A stretch of 64,000 nt of DNA from an uncultured Eggerthellaceae bacterium (GCA_910588435.1 CAJUPL010000001.1:62001-126000), one strand, 5' to 3'; shown: positions 26,156-35,565, numbered from the stretch's first letter. Translations and numbers: made by a program. The notes: generated by a model not told the origin, from the letters alone.

Positions 26156-28876
26156 GTGGCTGAAGCAGTAAAGCGCGTTTACGCATTCGGTAAGGATGCC
26201 GAAGGCAACAACGTCACCGAAGGCAACACGGACATGAAAGCGGTGCTTGGCGGTAAGGGCGCCAACTTGGCTGAGATGGCCAACATCGGGCTTCCGGTTC
26301 CTCCAGGCTTCACCATCACCTGTCAGACTTGCATGGAGTACGCCAATGCTGGCAACGTCTGGCCAGAGGGAGCTCTTGACACCATAGAAGAGTATCGTCG
26401 TGACCTGGAAGAGCGCATGGGCAAGCGCATCGGGGATGAATCAGACCCGCTTCTGGTCTCCGTTCGCTCAGGCGCCCCCATGTCGATGCCTGGCATGATG
26501 GATACCGTCTTGAACCTGGGTCTGAACGATCAGTCCATCAAGGGCCTGATCCAGCAGACTGACAATCCCCGCTTCGCATGGGATTCCTACAGGCGCTTCA
26601 TCCAGATGTTCTCCAACGTTGTGATGGGACTTGACGGAGACCTGTTCGAGAACGCCATCACAGCGAAGAAGAACGAGCGCGGCGTCAGGTCAGATACAGA
26701 TCTGAGCGCTGAGGACCTGAAAGACCTCGTTGATGTGTTCAAGCAGATCTTCTCCGAGAACGTGTCTGCTACTGAATACCCCTCGCTCGTGAAAGACGGC
26801 AAGGTGCAGTTCCCGCAAGACCCTTCAGAGCAGCTGAAGCTGGCCATAGAGGCTGTGTTCGGCAGCTGGAACAACCCGCGTGCCGTCCTCTACAGGAAGA
26901 AGAACAAGATCGCTGATGACCTGGGCACTGCTGTGAACGTGCAGTCCATGGTGTTCGGCAATAAGGGTGAGACCTCAGCCACAGGCGTTGCCTTCACGCG
27001 CAACCCCGCTAACGGCGAAAAGGAGTTCTACGGAGACTACCTAGTGAACGCTCAGGGCGAAGACGTCGTCGCTGGCATCCGCAACACCAGCCCCATCGCT
27101 GAGCTGAAGAACGTCGCGGGCCTTGAAGAGGCCGGGCAGCAGCTGGAGGAGATCTTCGTCACGCTGGAGAATCACTTCCGCGATATGTGCGACATCGAGT
27201 TCACCATCGAGCAGGGCAAGCTCTGGATGCTTCAGACTCGCGCTGGCAAGCGCACGGCTCAAGCAGCGCTGCACATCGCCATCCAGATGGTGAACGAGGG
27301 CCTGATCACCAAGAAGGAAGCTGTGATGCGCGTTGAGCCTGAGCAGCTGGATCAGCTCCTGCATCCGCAGTTCGACAAGAACGCCAAGTATGACGTGGTG
27401 GCGAAGGGTTTGAACGCAAGCCCAGGCGCTGCTGTGGGCGAGGCTGTGTTCTCTGCTGTGGACGCAGTGGAGGCTGCTGAGGCAGGGCGCAAGAGCGTGC
27501 TCGTTCGCTGGGAGACCACGCCTGATGACCTTGCTGGCATGATCGCTGCTGAGGGCATCCTCACATCACATGGCGGCAAGACCTCTCATGCTGCGGTCAT
27601 CGCGCGTGGCATGGGCGCGCCCTGCGTCTGCGGCGTTGAGGCGCTGCGCATCGATGCAGAGAAGAAGGAAGCTGCCATCTCTGGCACTGACATCGTCATC
27701 CATGAGGGAGACATGATCTCCATCGACGGTACCACGGGCATCGTCGTGCTGGGCGCTGTTGAGCTGGTCATGCCTGAGCTCACGGGTGACCTTGACACCA
27801 TCCTGGAGTGGGCAGATGAATTCCGTCGCCTTGGCGTTCGCGCCAATGCTGACAATCCAGAGGACGCGCACCTCTCACGTGAGTTCGGCGCAGCTGGCAT
27901 AGGGCTTTGCCGCACCGAGCATATGTTCTTGGGCGATCGCAAGCAGATCATCCAGTCATTCATCCTGAATGATGATGAGCTCAACCGTGAGAAGGCCACA
28001 TCTGAGCTCTACGCTGCGCAGTCTGGGGATTTCTACGAGATGTTCAAGGCTATGGATGGCCTGCCGGTCATCGTCCGCCTCTTGGATCCGCCGCTGCATG
28101 AGTTCCTTGATAGCCCGCGTGCCCTTGAGGTTGAGATCGCCCGCATGGAGGAGTCTGGAGCTGCTGCGTCTGACATCGCAGAGAAGCGCGCGCTCCTTGA
28201 GAAGATCGACGCGTTCGCAGAGCAGAATCCGATGCTCGGCCTTCGTGGCGTCCGCCTGAGCATCGTCTATCCGGCACTTCCTCAGATGCAGATCCGCGCC
28301 ATAGCCACCGCAATGGCGAAGCTCAAGAAGGAGGGCCTGGACCCGCGTCCTGAGATCATGATCCCGCTGGTATCAACCGTGAACGAGCTTGCGAAGCTTC
28401 GCGGCGTTGCTGAAGAGGTCATCGCTGAGGTTGCGAACGCTGAGGGCGTTGAGCTTGAGATCCCCATCGGCACGATGATCGAGCTTCCGCGTGCTGCTCT
28501 CACCGCTGATGAGATAGCCACCAAGGCAGATTTCTTCTCATTCGGCACCAATGACCTCACGCAGACCACGTTCGGCTTCAGCCGCGATGACGTTGAGGGT
28601 GAGTTCGTGCCGCAGTATCTGCAGGAGAGGCTGCTCACTCACAACCCGTTCGCAACCATAGATGAAGCGGGCGTGGCGAAGCTGGTTGCCATGGGTGTGA
28701 AGCTTGGGCATGAGGGCAACCCGGACATCGTGTGCGGTGTGTGCGGTGAGCACGGCGGAGACCCTGAGTCCATCCACATCTTCAACCGCATCGGGCTTGA
28801 TTACGTCTCTTGCTCTCCGTATCGCGTCCCTGTTGCGCGCTTGGCCGCAGCTCAGGCGGAGATAGAGCAGGCATAG
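26156..28876 (+). CDS. ppdK: Pyruvate, phosphate dikinase
   Basis: The GTG at 26156 follows TAAGGAG and gives 906 residues. The enzyme interconverts pyruvate, ATP and phosphate with phosphoenolpyruvate, AMP and pyrophosphate, important for gluconeogenesis or PPi-based glycolysis in anaerobes. The ATP-grasp N-terminal domain shows LGGKGANLAEMANIGLPVPPGFTI. The phosphohistidine domain has GGKTSHAAVIARGMG with catalytic H478; T476 is the residue the regulatory protein would phosphorylate. The C-terminal PEP-binding barrel contains GLCRTEHMF and SFGTNDLTQTTFGFSRDD. Length is normal. The matching regulator is at 23417-24331. Confidence 0.97.
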   Translation: MAEAVKRVYAFGKDAEGNNVTEGNTDMKAVLGGKGANLAEMANIGLPVPPGFTITCQTCMEYANAGNVWPEGALDTIEEYRRDLEERMGKRIGDESDPLLVSVRSGAPMSMPGMMDTVLNLGLNDQSIKGLIQQTDNPRFAWDSYRRFIQMFSNVVMGLDGDLFENAITAKKNERGVRSDTDLSAEDLKDLVDVFKQIFSENVSATEYPSLVKDGKVQFPQDPSEQLKLAIEAVFGSWNNPRAVLYRKKNKIADDLGTAVNVQSMVFGNKGETSATGVAFTRNPANGEKEFYGDYLVNAQGEDVVAGIRNTSPIAELKNVAGLEEAGQQLEEIFVTLENHFRDMCDIEFTIEQGKLWMLQTRAGKRTAQAALHIAIQMVNEGLITKKEAVMRVEPEQLDQLLHPQFDKNAKYDVVAKGLNASPGAAVGEAVFSAVDAVEAAEAGRKSVLVRWETTPDDLAGMIAAEGILTSHGGKTSHAAVIARGMGAPCVCGVEALRIDAEKKEAAISGTDIVIHEGDMISIDGTTGIVVLGAVELVMPELTGDLDTILEWADEFRRLGVRANADNPEDAHLSREFGAAGIGLCRTEHMFLGDRKQIIQSFILNDDELNREKATSELYAAQSGDFYEMFKAMDGLPVIVRLLDPPLHEFLDSPRALEVEIARMEESGAAASDIAEKRALLEKIDAFAEQNPMLGLRGVRLSIVYPALPQMQIRAIATAMAKLKKEGLDPRPEIMIPLVSTVNELAKLRGVAEEVIAEVANAEGVELEIPIGTMIELPRAALTADEIATKADFFSFGTNDLTQTTFGFSRDDVEGEFVPQYLQERLLTHNPFATIDEAGVAKLVAMGVKLGHEGNPDIVCGVCGEHGGDPESIHIFNRIGLDYVSCSPYRVPVARLAAAQAEIEQA

Positions 28877-28881
28877 AGGGC

Positions 28882-30015
28882 TTGGAGCTTCATCTGGACA
28901 AGCTTCCGCGCACGGTTGCTCTCTTCCGTGCGAAGGATGCAGAAGATGCACTTGAGATAGCAGCTGCCGCAGATGCGGCAGCTGCTCTTTTGCGCGATGA
29001 GGGCACTGCACCTGATGCGCCTATCCTAATGTGCTTGGATCAAACGGCGCTCCCTCAAGAGATGTCCTTCCTGTTCACAACTGAATGGGAGCAGGCAAGA
29101 GAGTGGATCTGCCGCTTGGTGGTGAGAGGTGCTCCCGCCATTGGTGCTGCTGGGGCTGCCGCTCTGGCGCTAGCTGCCTGGAGGCTGACCTCAGACGGCG
29201 CTCAGGGGATGAGCTTCTTCTCTAGCCTTGAGAGGATATCTGAGGAGATATCCTCTGCGCGTCCCACAGCAGTGAACCTTGCCCAGGCTGTGGGCTGCGT
29301 GATGGATCAAGTTCGCAGAATGCGGGATGCTGATGCGTCTCCTCATGATATGGCAAGCGCTGCATTCGATGAAGCGCTCAAGGTGCAGGCAGAGGATGAG
29401 GCGGCCAACAGGGAGATGGGGCGCATCGGCGCTGGCTTGCTCCCGCACGGCTGCCGAGTGCTCACGCATTGCAACGCCGGTAGCCTTGCAACCTCATTCT
29501 ATGGAACGGCGCTGGGAGTCATCTATGCAGCTGCTGAAGAGGGCAAGATAGAGCGCGTGTTCGCCGATGAGACGCGCCCTGTGTGCCAGGGATCCAGATT
29601 GACCGTGTGGGAGCTGGCTCAAGCGGGGGTGCCCGTCACGCTGATTTGCGACGACATGGCTGCATCTGTGATGTCCCAAGGCATGGTGGATGCCGTCATC
29701 GTGGGCGCTGATCGCATCGCTGCGAATGGGGACGCTGCCAACAAGATAGGCACGCTTGGGGTGGCCATCATCGCCAAGAGGTTCAACATCCCCTTCTATG
29801 TGGCCGCGCCTACATCCACGATAGACTTGGGCACAGAGACAGGTGCGGACATCCCTATTGAGATACGCGCAGATGAAGAGGTCCTGCCATGCGGTATAGA
29901 GGGCGTGGATGTCTACAATCCGGCATTCGACGTGACTCCGGCTGAGCTCATCACCGCCATCATCACTGAGGTTGGCGCATTCGCGCCAGGTGACATGAGG
30001 GCGAATCTCAGCTAA
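28882..30015 (+). CDS. mtnA: S-methyl-5-thioribose-1-phosphate isomerase-like protein (MtnA/eIF2B family)
   Basis: The match is to the aldose-ketose isomerase family of methionine salvage. LDQTALPQEMSFLFTT, the signature VVRGAPAIGAAGAAALALAAW (about residues 86-106), LTHCNAGSLAT with the catalytic Cys, VFADETRPVCQGSRLTVWEL, and VIVGADRIAANGDAANKIGT with the catalytic Asp are all present. About 50 residues precede the normal MtnA start. The start is uncertain: a TTG at 28882 is used here; an upstream TTG at 28810 lies inside ppdK. No other methionine-salvage gene is in the window, so the in vivo substrate may differ. Confidence 0.85.
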   Translation: MELHLDKLPRTVALFRAKDAEDALEIAAAADAAAALLRDEGTAPDAPILMCLDQTALPQEMSFLFTTEWEQAREWICRLVVRGAPAIGAAGAAALALAAWRLTSDGAQGMSFFSSLERISEEISSARPTAVNLAQAVGCVMDQVRRMRDADASPHDMASAAFDEALKVQAEDEAANREMGRIGAGLLPHGCRVLTHCNAGSLATSFYGTALGVIYAAAEEGKIERVFADETRPVCQGSRLTVWELAQAGVPVTLICDDMAASVMSQGMVDAVIVGADRIAANGDAANKIGTLGVAIIAKRFNIPFYVAAPTSTIDLGTETGADIPIEIRADEEVLPCGIEGVDVYNPAFDVTPAELITAIITEVGAFAPGDMRANLS

Positions 30016-30027
30016 TCTTCTCACGCC

Positions 30028-30726
30028 ATGATCACACGTGCTCACCTGAAAGATGCCTTCTTCGCCGCCGTGCCCATAATGCTGGGCTATGTGGCCATCG
30101 GGATACCCTGCGGGATTCTGTGCGATTCTATCGGGCTCAATGCGCTGCAAGTGCTCATATTGTCCGCGCTCTTCTATTCTGGCGCTGGGCAGTTCATGAT
30201 CCCGAATATGTATCTCACAGGAGCTCCGCTGGCTTCCATCATCGCAAGCGTGTCCCTCGTCAATACGCGCCAGATGCTCTATTCGGCCTCTCTGGCCCCT
30301 GAGTGCGAAGGCGCCAGCAAGCGCCTCTCGTTCCTGTTCGCAGCCACTGTGACCGATGAGAGCTACGGCGTATCCATCGAGCGCTTCAAGGCAGGGGATT
30401 GGTCGGTTGACAGAGCGCTGTTCGTGAACCTCTTCTCACAGACCTCATGGGCGCTTTCGAATGTGGCCGGGGTGTTCGTGGGTTCCTTGGTGGATATCCC
30501 GCTACCCATCGCCTCATTCGCCATGACGTCCATCTTCATATGTCTGCTGTTCATGCAGAAGCTCACTGCGCCGAACATCATCGCGGCTGTGAGCGCCATC
30601 ATAGGCGTGTACGTGTGCAAGCTTCTGGGGCTGGCGGGTGCAGCCATAATCATCGGCGCGCTCATTGGAGTTGCCTTCGCGTTCGCATACTGCATGGTGG
30701 TGCAGAGGCGAAAGGGTGCCAGATGA
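30028..30726 (+). CDS. azlC: AzlC family branched-chain amino acid exporter, large subunit
   Basis: A 232-residue protein with about eight hydrophobic helices. The AzlC pattern is clear: MLGYVAIGIPCGILC (residues about 18-32), FYSGAGQFMIPNMYLTGAPLASIIASVSLVNTRQMLYSASLAP and TDESYGV. With AzlD it forms a two-part exporter of branched-chain amino acids (the BrnFE/AzlCD type). The stop codon overlaps the azlD start in an ATGA arrangement. Confidence 0.92.
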   Translation: MITRAHLKDAFFAAVPIMLGYVAIGIPCGILCDSIGLNALQVLILSALFYSGAGQFMIPNMYLTGAPLASIIASVSLVNTRQMLYSASLAPECEGASKRLSFLFAATVTDESYGVSIERFKAGDWSVDRALFVNLFSQTSWALSNVAGVFVGSLVDIPLPIASFAMTSIFICLLFMQKLTAPNIIAAVSAIIGVYVCKLLGLAGAAIIIGALIGVAFAFAYCMVVQRRKGAR

Positions 30727-31046
30727 GCTGGGATGAGTTCTGGATCATACTCGTCTCGTGCGGCGCGACGATGCTCATATGCCGTGTGGCTCCTCTCTTC
30801 TTGCTCAAGGGGCGCCAGTTGCCAGAACGCGTCATCCTAGCCTTGAACCTGATCCCACCGGCAGCTTTCGCGGCGCTGGTGGCGAATGACATCTTGTCTC
30901 CAGGGATGTTCGCTCAAGGGATCTGGCCGGCAGGCGCCATCATAGTGGCATCTCTCATCGTGGTGATCGTAGCCATCAAGTCAAGGTCATTGCTCTGGTG
31001 TGCCGTGGCTGGGGTGGTCTCCTACGCCATCTTGCTGCTATTCTGA
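30723..31046 (+). CDS. azlD: AzlD family branched-chain amino acid exporter, small subunit
   Basis: A 107-residue membrane protein with three to four helices. The ATG at 30723 overlaps the azlC TGA, which marks the true start within a longer open frame. Typical residues are CRVAPLFLLKGRQLPERVILALNLIPPAAFAALVANDI. It is the small partner of AzlC in branched-chain amino acid efflux. Confidence 0.9.
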   Translation: MSWDEFWIILVSCGATMLICRVAPLFLLKGRQLPERVILALNLIPPAAFAALVANDILSPGMFAQGIWPAGAIIVASLIVVIVAIKSRSLLWCAVAGVVSYAILLLF

Positions 31047-31075
31047 TCCGCATCAATGCGTTCGCAGATTTCCTC

Positions 31076-31104
31076 TTGCCCATGAGCGTTGGTAGAGATA
31101 TACT
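31076..31104 (+). promoter_or_regulatory. Promoter of rplS
   Basis: TTGCCC (31076-31081) and TATACT (31099-31104) are 17 bases apart. The likely transcript begins about 31111 and leaves a leader of about 64 bases before the rplS ATG at 31175. Confidence 0.6.
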
Positions 31105-31174
31105 TGCAAATCGCGCCTTCGAAGAGAAGGTGCATTTGAATATGCATGAAGATGATTAGAGCGGGGATTTTGAA

Positions 31175-31522
31175 ATGGATATCATACGCGCTATTGAAGC
31201 CCAGGATCTGAAGCAGGATATACCGGATTTCGGCCCTGGTGACAACGTGAAGGTTCACTATCGCATCACTGAGGGCAACCGCGAGAGGATCCAGGTCTTC
31301 CAGGGTGATGTGATCCGCAGGCATGGTGAGTCTTCTCGTGAGACGTTCACCGTTCGCAAGGTCAGCTTCTCCGTTGGCGTTGAGCGCACCTTCCCTGTGA
31401 ACTCTCCCAAGATCGAGAAGATCGAGGTCACCCGCCAAGGCAAGGTCCGTCGTGCGAAGCTCTACTACCTGCGCGACAAGGTGGGCAAGGCTGCCAAGAT
31501 CAAGGAGAAGTCCTTCAGATAG
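31175..31522 (+). CDS. rplS: 50S ribosomal protein L19
   Basis: A 115-residue protein matching L19 along its length: [35 protein letters not shown], then [44 protein letters not shown]. It lies at the 30S-50S interface. The gene is a single-gene unit here, with its own promoter and a strong intrinsic terminator, and is separated from the rpsP operon, to which it is often adjacent in other bacteria. Confidence 0.98.
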   Translation: MDIIRAIEAQDLKQDIPDFGPGDNVKVHYRITEGNRERIQVFQGDVIRRHGESSRETFTVRKVSFSVGVERTFPVNSPKIEKIEVTRQGKVRRAKLYYLRDKVGKAAKIKEKSFR

Positions 31523-31543
31523 CAGCTTGGCTATTGAGAACAG

Positions 31544-31572
31544 AAAAGGCCCCATATGGGGCCTTTTGTTTT
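31544..31572 (+). terminator. Intrinsic terminator of rplS
   Basis: AAAAGGCCCC (31544-31553) and GGGGCCTTTT (31558-31567) form a perfect 10-bp stem with a 4-base loop, followed by GTTTT. It begins 22 bases after the rplS stop and could work in both directions. Confidence 0.92.
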
Positions 31573-31596
31573 GCACGGTTGGAGGCTGATGGGGAT

Positions 31597-32388
31597 ATGC
31601 CACAGAGCTTGAGCGCCATTCGCGAAACCATCAAGGATGCCAGCATAGAAGAGCTTGAAGAGGCTCTATATCTCCTCAAGGGAGATGAGCGAAAGGGCGC
31701 CTTGAGCTTGGCTCAGACGATCGAGCGCCGCATTCGTGCGGAGAAGGATGAGGCTGACAGGCTTGCGGGGCTCTATTCATTTGAGGAGGGCCTCATAGAT
31801 GAGCGTGATGCGCGCATCGCTGTGGGGCTTGATGAGGTGGGGAGGGGAGCTGTTGCTGGACCTTTAGCCGTTGGGGCCGTTGTGCTTGACAGGGAGATGC
31901 CGCCCATCAAGTGCTTGGATGATTCCAAGAAGCTGAAGTCAGAGGTGAGAGAGCGCGTCTCTCGTGACGTCAAAGCTTCCTGCCTGGCGTCATGCGTCGT
32001 CTATGTAGAGCCTGAAGCGATAGATGAGATGGGCATATCGAATGCGCTCAGACAAGCCTTCAAGGAGGCTGTGTCCAAGATAGAGCAGGCCGGTATCACG
32101 CCTGACGTCATCCTCCTAGATGGGAACCCGATGCATCTGGACAGCAGGGAAGTGAACGTTGTCAAAGGCGATTCACGCTGTGCCTCGATAGCTGCTGCCT
32201 CGGTCATAGCCAAGGTTGAGAGAGATGCTCTCATGACGTCTTTGGATGAGAGCTTTCCTGGATATCAGTTCGCTCAGAACAAGGGATATGGCACGTCTGA
32301 CCACATGTGTGCCATAGAGCAAAAAGGTTTATCCACGATCCATAGGAGATCTTTCCTCACAAAGATGGAGCAAGAGACCCTGTTCTGA
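31597..32388 (+). CDS. rnhB: Ribonuclease HII
   Basis: The ATG at 31597 is chosen because GGAGG lies upstream and the longer open frame would start inside the rplS terminator; 263 residues result. The enzyme cuts RNA in RNA-DNA hybrids, including single ribonucleotides in DNA. The catalytic opening is VGLDEVGRGAVAGPLAVGAVVL (about residues 77-98); LDDSKKLK and a later LLDGNP supply further acidic residues, and ASVIAKVERD is typical. The first 70 residues form a charged extension often seen in Firmicutes/Actinobacteria RNase HII. Confidence 0.95.
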   Translation: MPQSLSAIRETIKDASIEELEEALYLLKGDERKGALSLAQTIERRIRAEKDEADRLAGLYSFEEGLIDERDARIAVGLDEVGRGAVAGPLAVGAVVLDREMPPIKCLDDSKKLKSEVRERVSRDVKASCLASCVVYVEPEAIDEMGISNALRQAFKEAVSKIEQAGITPDVILLDGNPMHLDSREVNVVKGDSRCASIAAASVIAKVERDALMTSLDESFPGYQFAQNKGYGTSDHMCAIEQKGLSTIHRRSFLTKMEQETLF

Positions 32389-32642
32389 TGTCAGTCCGCT
32401 TCGCGATGCTGATCAAGCTCCTGATGTGCGAGAACTCCTTCTAGTCATGATCTGTGCGTGAAGGCTGGTTCATTCGGTTATGGATGCATGCCATCTTCTT
32501 GATCCTTTATGGTCTGATAACTGAACGTTCTCTGATGATCTTTCGAAGGTCGCTGATGATCTGATGAAGGGAGTCCGCAGATCCGTGACGCGTTCGCGTC
32601 AGACGAAGCATCTATCTTCTTCTCAACGTCAAAGGAGGATAG

Positions 32643-33110
32643 ATGAGTGCAACGGCAGTGTTGGAGAGGACGGATGCGCGTCAGGCGATAGGGGCTCGTG
32701 CTGATACGTGCATGACGCGTGAAGCTGAGAAGCGCACCCCGCAAGGAAAGAAGAACAAGGCGCTTGGTAAGAAGGGCGAAGACGCGGCGGCAAGCTTCCT
32801 CTATAGGAGAGGCTATGAGATCTTGGAGCGCAACTGGTGCTGCTTCGCAGGCGAAGCTGACATCATCGCCAAGGATGGGAGCACTGTGGTCTTCGTTGAG
32901 GTGAAGACCAGGAGGAATTGCGATCACGGATTCCCGTCAGAGGCTGTGACTGCTGACAAGCGCGAGAGATACGAGAAGATAGCCCTAGCTTACCTCAAGG
33001 ATTACGAGGGCATTGATTTTCCGGTGAGATTCGATGTCGTGTCCATCGTGGTGATAGAGCCAGGCAAGGCCATGGTTCGCCATCAGATCAACGCATTCGC
33101 GGCGGCGTAG
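32643..33110 (+). CDS. YraN/UPF0102 family endonuclease-like protein
   Basis: A 155-residue protein. The UPF0102 core starts near residue 38: ALGKKGEDAAASFLYRRGYEILERNWCCFAGEADIIAKDGSTVVFVEVKTRR. This holds the E...GEAD...EVK arrangement of restriction-endonuclease-like folds. The function of the family is not established, but it commonly sits next to comM and dprA, as here. AAAGGAGG precedes the ATG. The first 37 residues are an unconserved basic extension. The 254-base gap before it has repeated CTGATGATCT segments and a TGACGCG/CGCGTCA inverted repeat but no gene. Confidence 0.9.
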   Translation: MSATAVLERTDARQAIGARADTCMTREAEKRTPQGKKNKALGKKGEDAAASFLYRRGYEILERNWCCFAGEADIIAKDGSTVVFVEVKTRRNCDHGFPSEAVTADKRERYEKIALAYLKDYEGIDFPVRFDVVSIVVIEPGKAMVRHQINAFAAA

Positions 33111-33113
33111 GAG

Positions 33114-34616
33114 ATGGGGATATGCGCAGTCCAAAGCGCTGGGCTATACGGAGTAGAGGCTCAGCCAGTCACAGTAGAGGTCTCGCTTGGGAGTGGGCTT
33201 CCGGGCATTGCCATAGTGGGAATGGCGGATACGGCAGTCCAAGAGGCAAAGGAGCGCGTCCGCTCCGCCATACGAGAAGCCGGATTCGCGATGCCCTCTT
33301 ACAAGGTTGTAGTGAATCTGGCCCCAAGCAATGTGAAGAAATCAGGATCTGGCTTCGACCTTCCCATTGCCCTTGGGATCCTCATAGCCTCTGGCCAGCT
33401 ATCGGCAAAGGTCATAGAGGGCAAGCTGATAGCGGGAGAGCTGTCGCTGCAAGGGAATGTGCGGCCGGTAAGGGGTTCCCTCGCGTTAGCGATATGCGCG
33501 AAGAAGATGGGCTTCGATTATCTGACCGCTATGCAGCAACCCGCACCGATAGAGGGTCTTGTGCAATTAGGGCTTCCGGGACTCGGGACGATGCATCTCT
33601 CAGATCCATTCGAAGAGCTTCGCAGCTTGAGCGTAGAAGGCGAGCCAATAGGAGAAGATGCGCTGGATTACAAGGACATCTATGGGCATGATGTAGCCAA
33701 GCGCGCGTTGCAGGTGGCTGCCGCTGGGAATCACGGCGTGCTGATGATGGGGCCGCCAGGTTCCGGGAAGACGATGCTGGCATCCAGGATGGTGTCCATA
33801 TTGCCGCCACTCACAGAGGATGAGAAGCTTGAGGCGGCTGTTGTCCACTCGGTTGCCGGTGAGGACATATCTCCCATCTTGAGGGGGCTGAGGCCGTTTC
33901 GAAGCCCGCATCATTCGGCAACGTCAGCCGGGCTCCTTGGAGGTGGAACTCCCATAAAGCCCGGAGAGGTCTCCCTTGCGCACTGTGGTGTCCTCTTCCT
34001 GGATGAGCTGAGCGAATTCAACGCATCAACCCTTCAGGGGCTTAGGCAGCCCATGGAGAATGGGAAGGTCTTCTTGACGCGAGCGGAAGCAAGCATATGC
34101 CTTCCAGCTAGGTTCATGCTAGTGGGTGCATCCAATCCATGTCCTTGTGGCTACCTGGGAGATGAGATGCACAAGTGCAATTGCACGGCTGCTCAGGTGC
34201 AGAAGTACAGCTCACGGATAGGTGGTCCGTTGATGGACAGGATCAGCATCCGATTGGATGTTGAGCGCCTGCCAACCTCAAGCGTGCTCTCTTCTGGTGG
34301 CGGGACGGATTCAGCAACGCTCAAGGTTGGAGTGTTGAAGGCAAGAGAATACGAAGCGTGGCGCATCAGCAGGTCTGGTGATGCTCCTGCCAATAAGCTC
34401 AATGGATCTCCAAGCGCTGTGATCGCCTCATGCAAGCTGGATGATGGGGCAAATGAGTATGTGTCCCAGATGGCTGAGAGCGGTGCTCTCTCAGGGAGGG
34501 GATTGCTGAATACCTTGAAGGTCTCGCGGACCATCGCTGATATGGAAGAGTCTGCAAGGGTCACAGAGGATCACCTGGCTGAGGCCTTCTCCATGAGGAT
34601 AGACCTAGGGAGGTAA
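33114..34616 (+). CDS. comM: ComM/YifB family Mg-chelatase-like AAA ATPase
   Basis: A 500-residue protein. The N-terminal Lon-protease-like subdomain (about residues 20-165) starts VEVSLGSGLPGIAIVGMADTAVQEAKERVRSA. The AAA core has Walker A MGPPGSGKTMLASRM (about 210-224), Walker B VLFLDELSEF and SNPCPCGYLG with a cysteine-rich loop. A C-terminal Mg-chelatase domain ends the protein. In naturally transformable bacteria ComM is a hexameric helicase that speeds branch migration during recombination. It starts 3 bases after yraN and is followed after 6 bases by dprA. Confidence 0.95.
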   Translation: MGICAVQSAGLYGVEAQPVTVEVSLGSGLPGIAIVGMADTAVQEAKERVRSAIREAGFAMPSYKVVVNLAPSNVKKSGSGFDLPIALGILIASGQLSAKVIEGKLIAGELSLQGNVRPVRGSLALAICAKKMGFDYLTAMQQPAPIEGLVQLGLPGLGTMHLSDPFEELRSLSVEGEPIGEDALDYKDIYGHDVAKRALQVAAAGNHGVLMMGPPGSGKTMLASRMVSILPPLTEDEKLEAAVVHSVAGEDISPILRGLRPFRSPHHSATSAGLLGGGTPIKPGEVSLAHCGVLFLDELSEFNASTLQGLRQPMENGKVFLTRAEASICLPARFMLVGASNPCPCGYLGDEMHKCNCTAAQVQKYSSRIGGPLMDRISIRLDVERLPTSSVLSSGGGTDSATLKVGVLKAREYEAWRISRSGDAPANKLNGSPSAVIASCKLDDGANEYVSQMAESGALSGRGLLNTLKVSRTIADMEESARVTEDHLAEAFSMRIDLGR

Positions 34617-34622
34617 GACGTC

Positions 34623-35537
34623 ATGGGTGAGATCAAAGGCGAGAGGCATGAACTGATGAAAGGCGGAAGGGGCTATCCTGAAGCGTTCATGCACATCCCT
34701 GATCCTCCTTCAAAGCTATACGTGATCGGGAACGTCAAAGCGCTCCGTGAAGGCCTTGCCATAGTCGGTTCCAGGAAGGCCACTCCCTATGGAAGGGGCT
34801 GTGCAAGGAGATTCGCAAGGCGTGCGGCCAAGAGGGGCATCGTCATCGTATCGGGTGGAGCCAGGGGTTGTGATGCTGAGGCGCATAAGGGCGCTCTTGC
34901 CGAGGGAGGGGAGACCGTCGTATTCATGGGCGGCGGCTGTGACAAGGTCTACCCTGCTGAGAATTGGCGGCTCTTCCAGGATGTGGTGGATGCAGGAGGC
35001 GCGCTTGCGTCCGAGCATCCCTGGGATGCAGCCCCTTTGCCATTCATGTTCCGCTTGCGTAACAGGCTGATAGCTGGCCTTGCGAAGGCAACGCTGATAG
35101 TGGAGGCTGGCATGCCTTCTGGTACATTCAGCACGGCTGATGAGGCTCTGTCTGCCAATAAGGAAGTCCTTGCGGTGCCGGGTTCCATCGAATGCTCTCA
35201 GTCAAAAGGCGCGAACAGGCTCATCTATCAAGGAGCTGTTCCTATAGTTGATGATGATACGTTCGATGATCAGCTCTTCTCCATATTCGGGCAACTCAAG
35301 CAGGAAGGGTCTTCTGAGGATTCAGATGCTGGCATCAGCCTGTTCGATAGGCGTCTCCTTGATGCGATAGCTGCACAGACCATGGGGATAGAGGAGATCA
35401 ACTCCCTTGCCAAGAGATTCAGGTATGGCAATTGGAGTCCAGCGAAGACAAATCTCTGGATAGCTAGGATGGAATCAGCCGGAAGGATAGCCAAATACCC
35501 TGGCGGCCGCTACGGCGCCAACGTCCGAGATGTGTGA
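34623..35537 (+). CDS. dprA: DNA-processing protein DprA/Smf
   Basis: A 304-residue protein with the Rossmann-like DprA domain: YPEAFMHIPDPPSKLYVIGN, LAIVGSRKATPYGRGCARRFA, IVSGGARGCDAEAHKGAL and GGGCDKVYPAENWRLF, FRLRNRLIAGLAKATLIVEAG. DprA loads RecA on incoming single-stranded DNA during transformation. The N-terminal helical domain of many DprA proteins is missing, and the C-terminal part (about residues 235-300) looks like the usual winged-helix module. It closes a yraN-comM-dprA operon. A structured repeat begins soon after the stop. Confidence 0.94.
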   Translation: MGEIKGERHELMKGGRGYPEAFMHIPDPPSKLYVIGNVKALREGLAIVGSRKATPYGRGCARRFARRAAKRGIVIVSGGARGCDAEAHKGALAEGGETVVFMGGGCDKVYPAENWRLFQDVVDAGGALASEHPWDAAPLPFMFRLRNRLIAGLAKATLIVEAGMPSGTFSTADEALSANKEVLAVPGSIECSQSKGANRLIYQGAVPIVDDDTFDDQLFSIFGQLKQEGSSEDSDAGISLFDRRLLDAIAAQTMGIEEINSLAKRFRYGNWSPAKTNLWIARMESAGRIAKYPGGRYGANVRDV

Positions 35538-35565
35538 CCTAGCGCTGGATGTTCGTGGGGGATCG

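Noticed and set aside
30447..30722. Longer version of the azlD open frame starting inside azlC
   Set aside because: The ATG at 30723 overlaps the azlC stop as usual for the pair, and the upstream part is an out-of-frame reading of azlC.
32478..32927. 149-codon minus-strand open frame over the yraN 5' region
   Set aside because: It is antisense to yraN, has no recognisable domain, and yraN has a strong ribosome site and family match.
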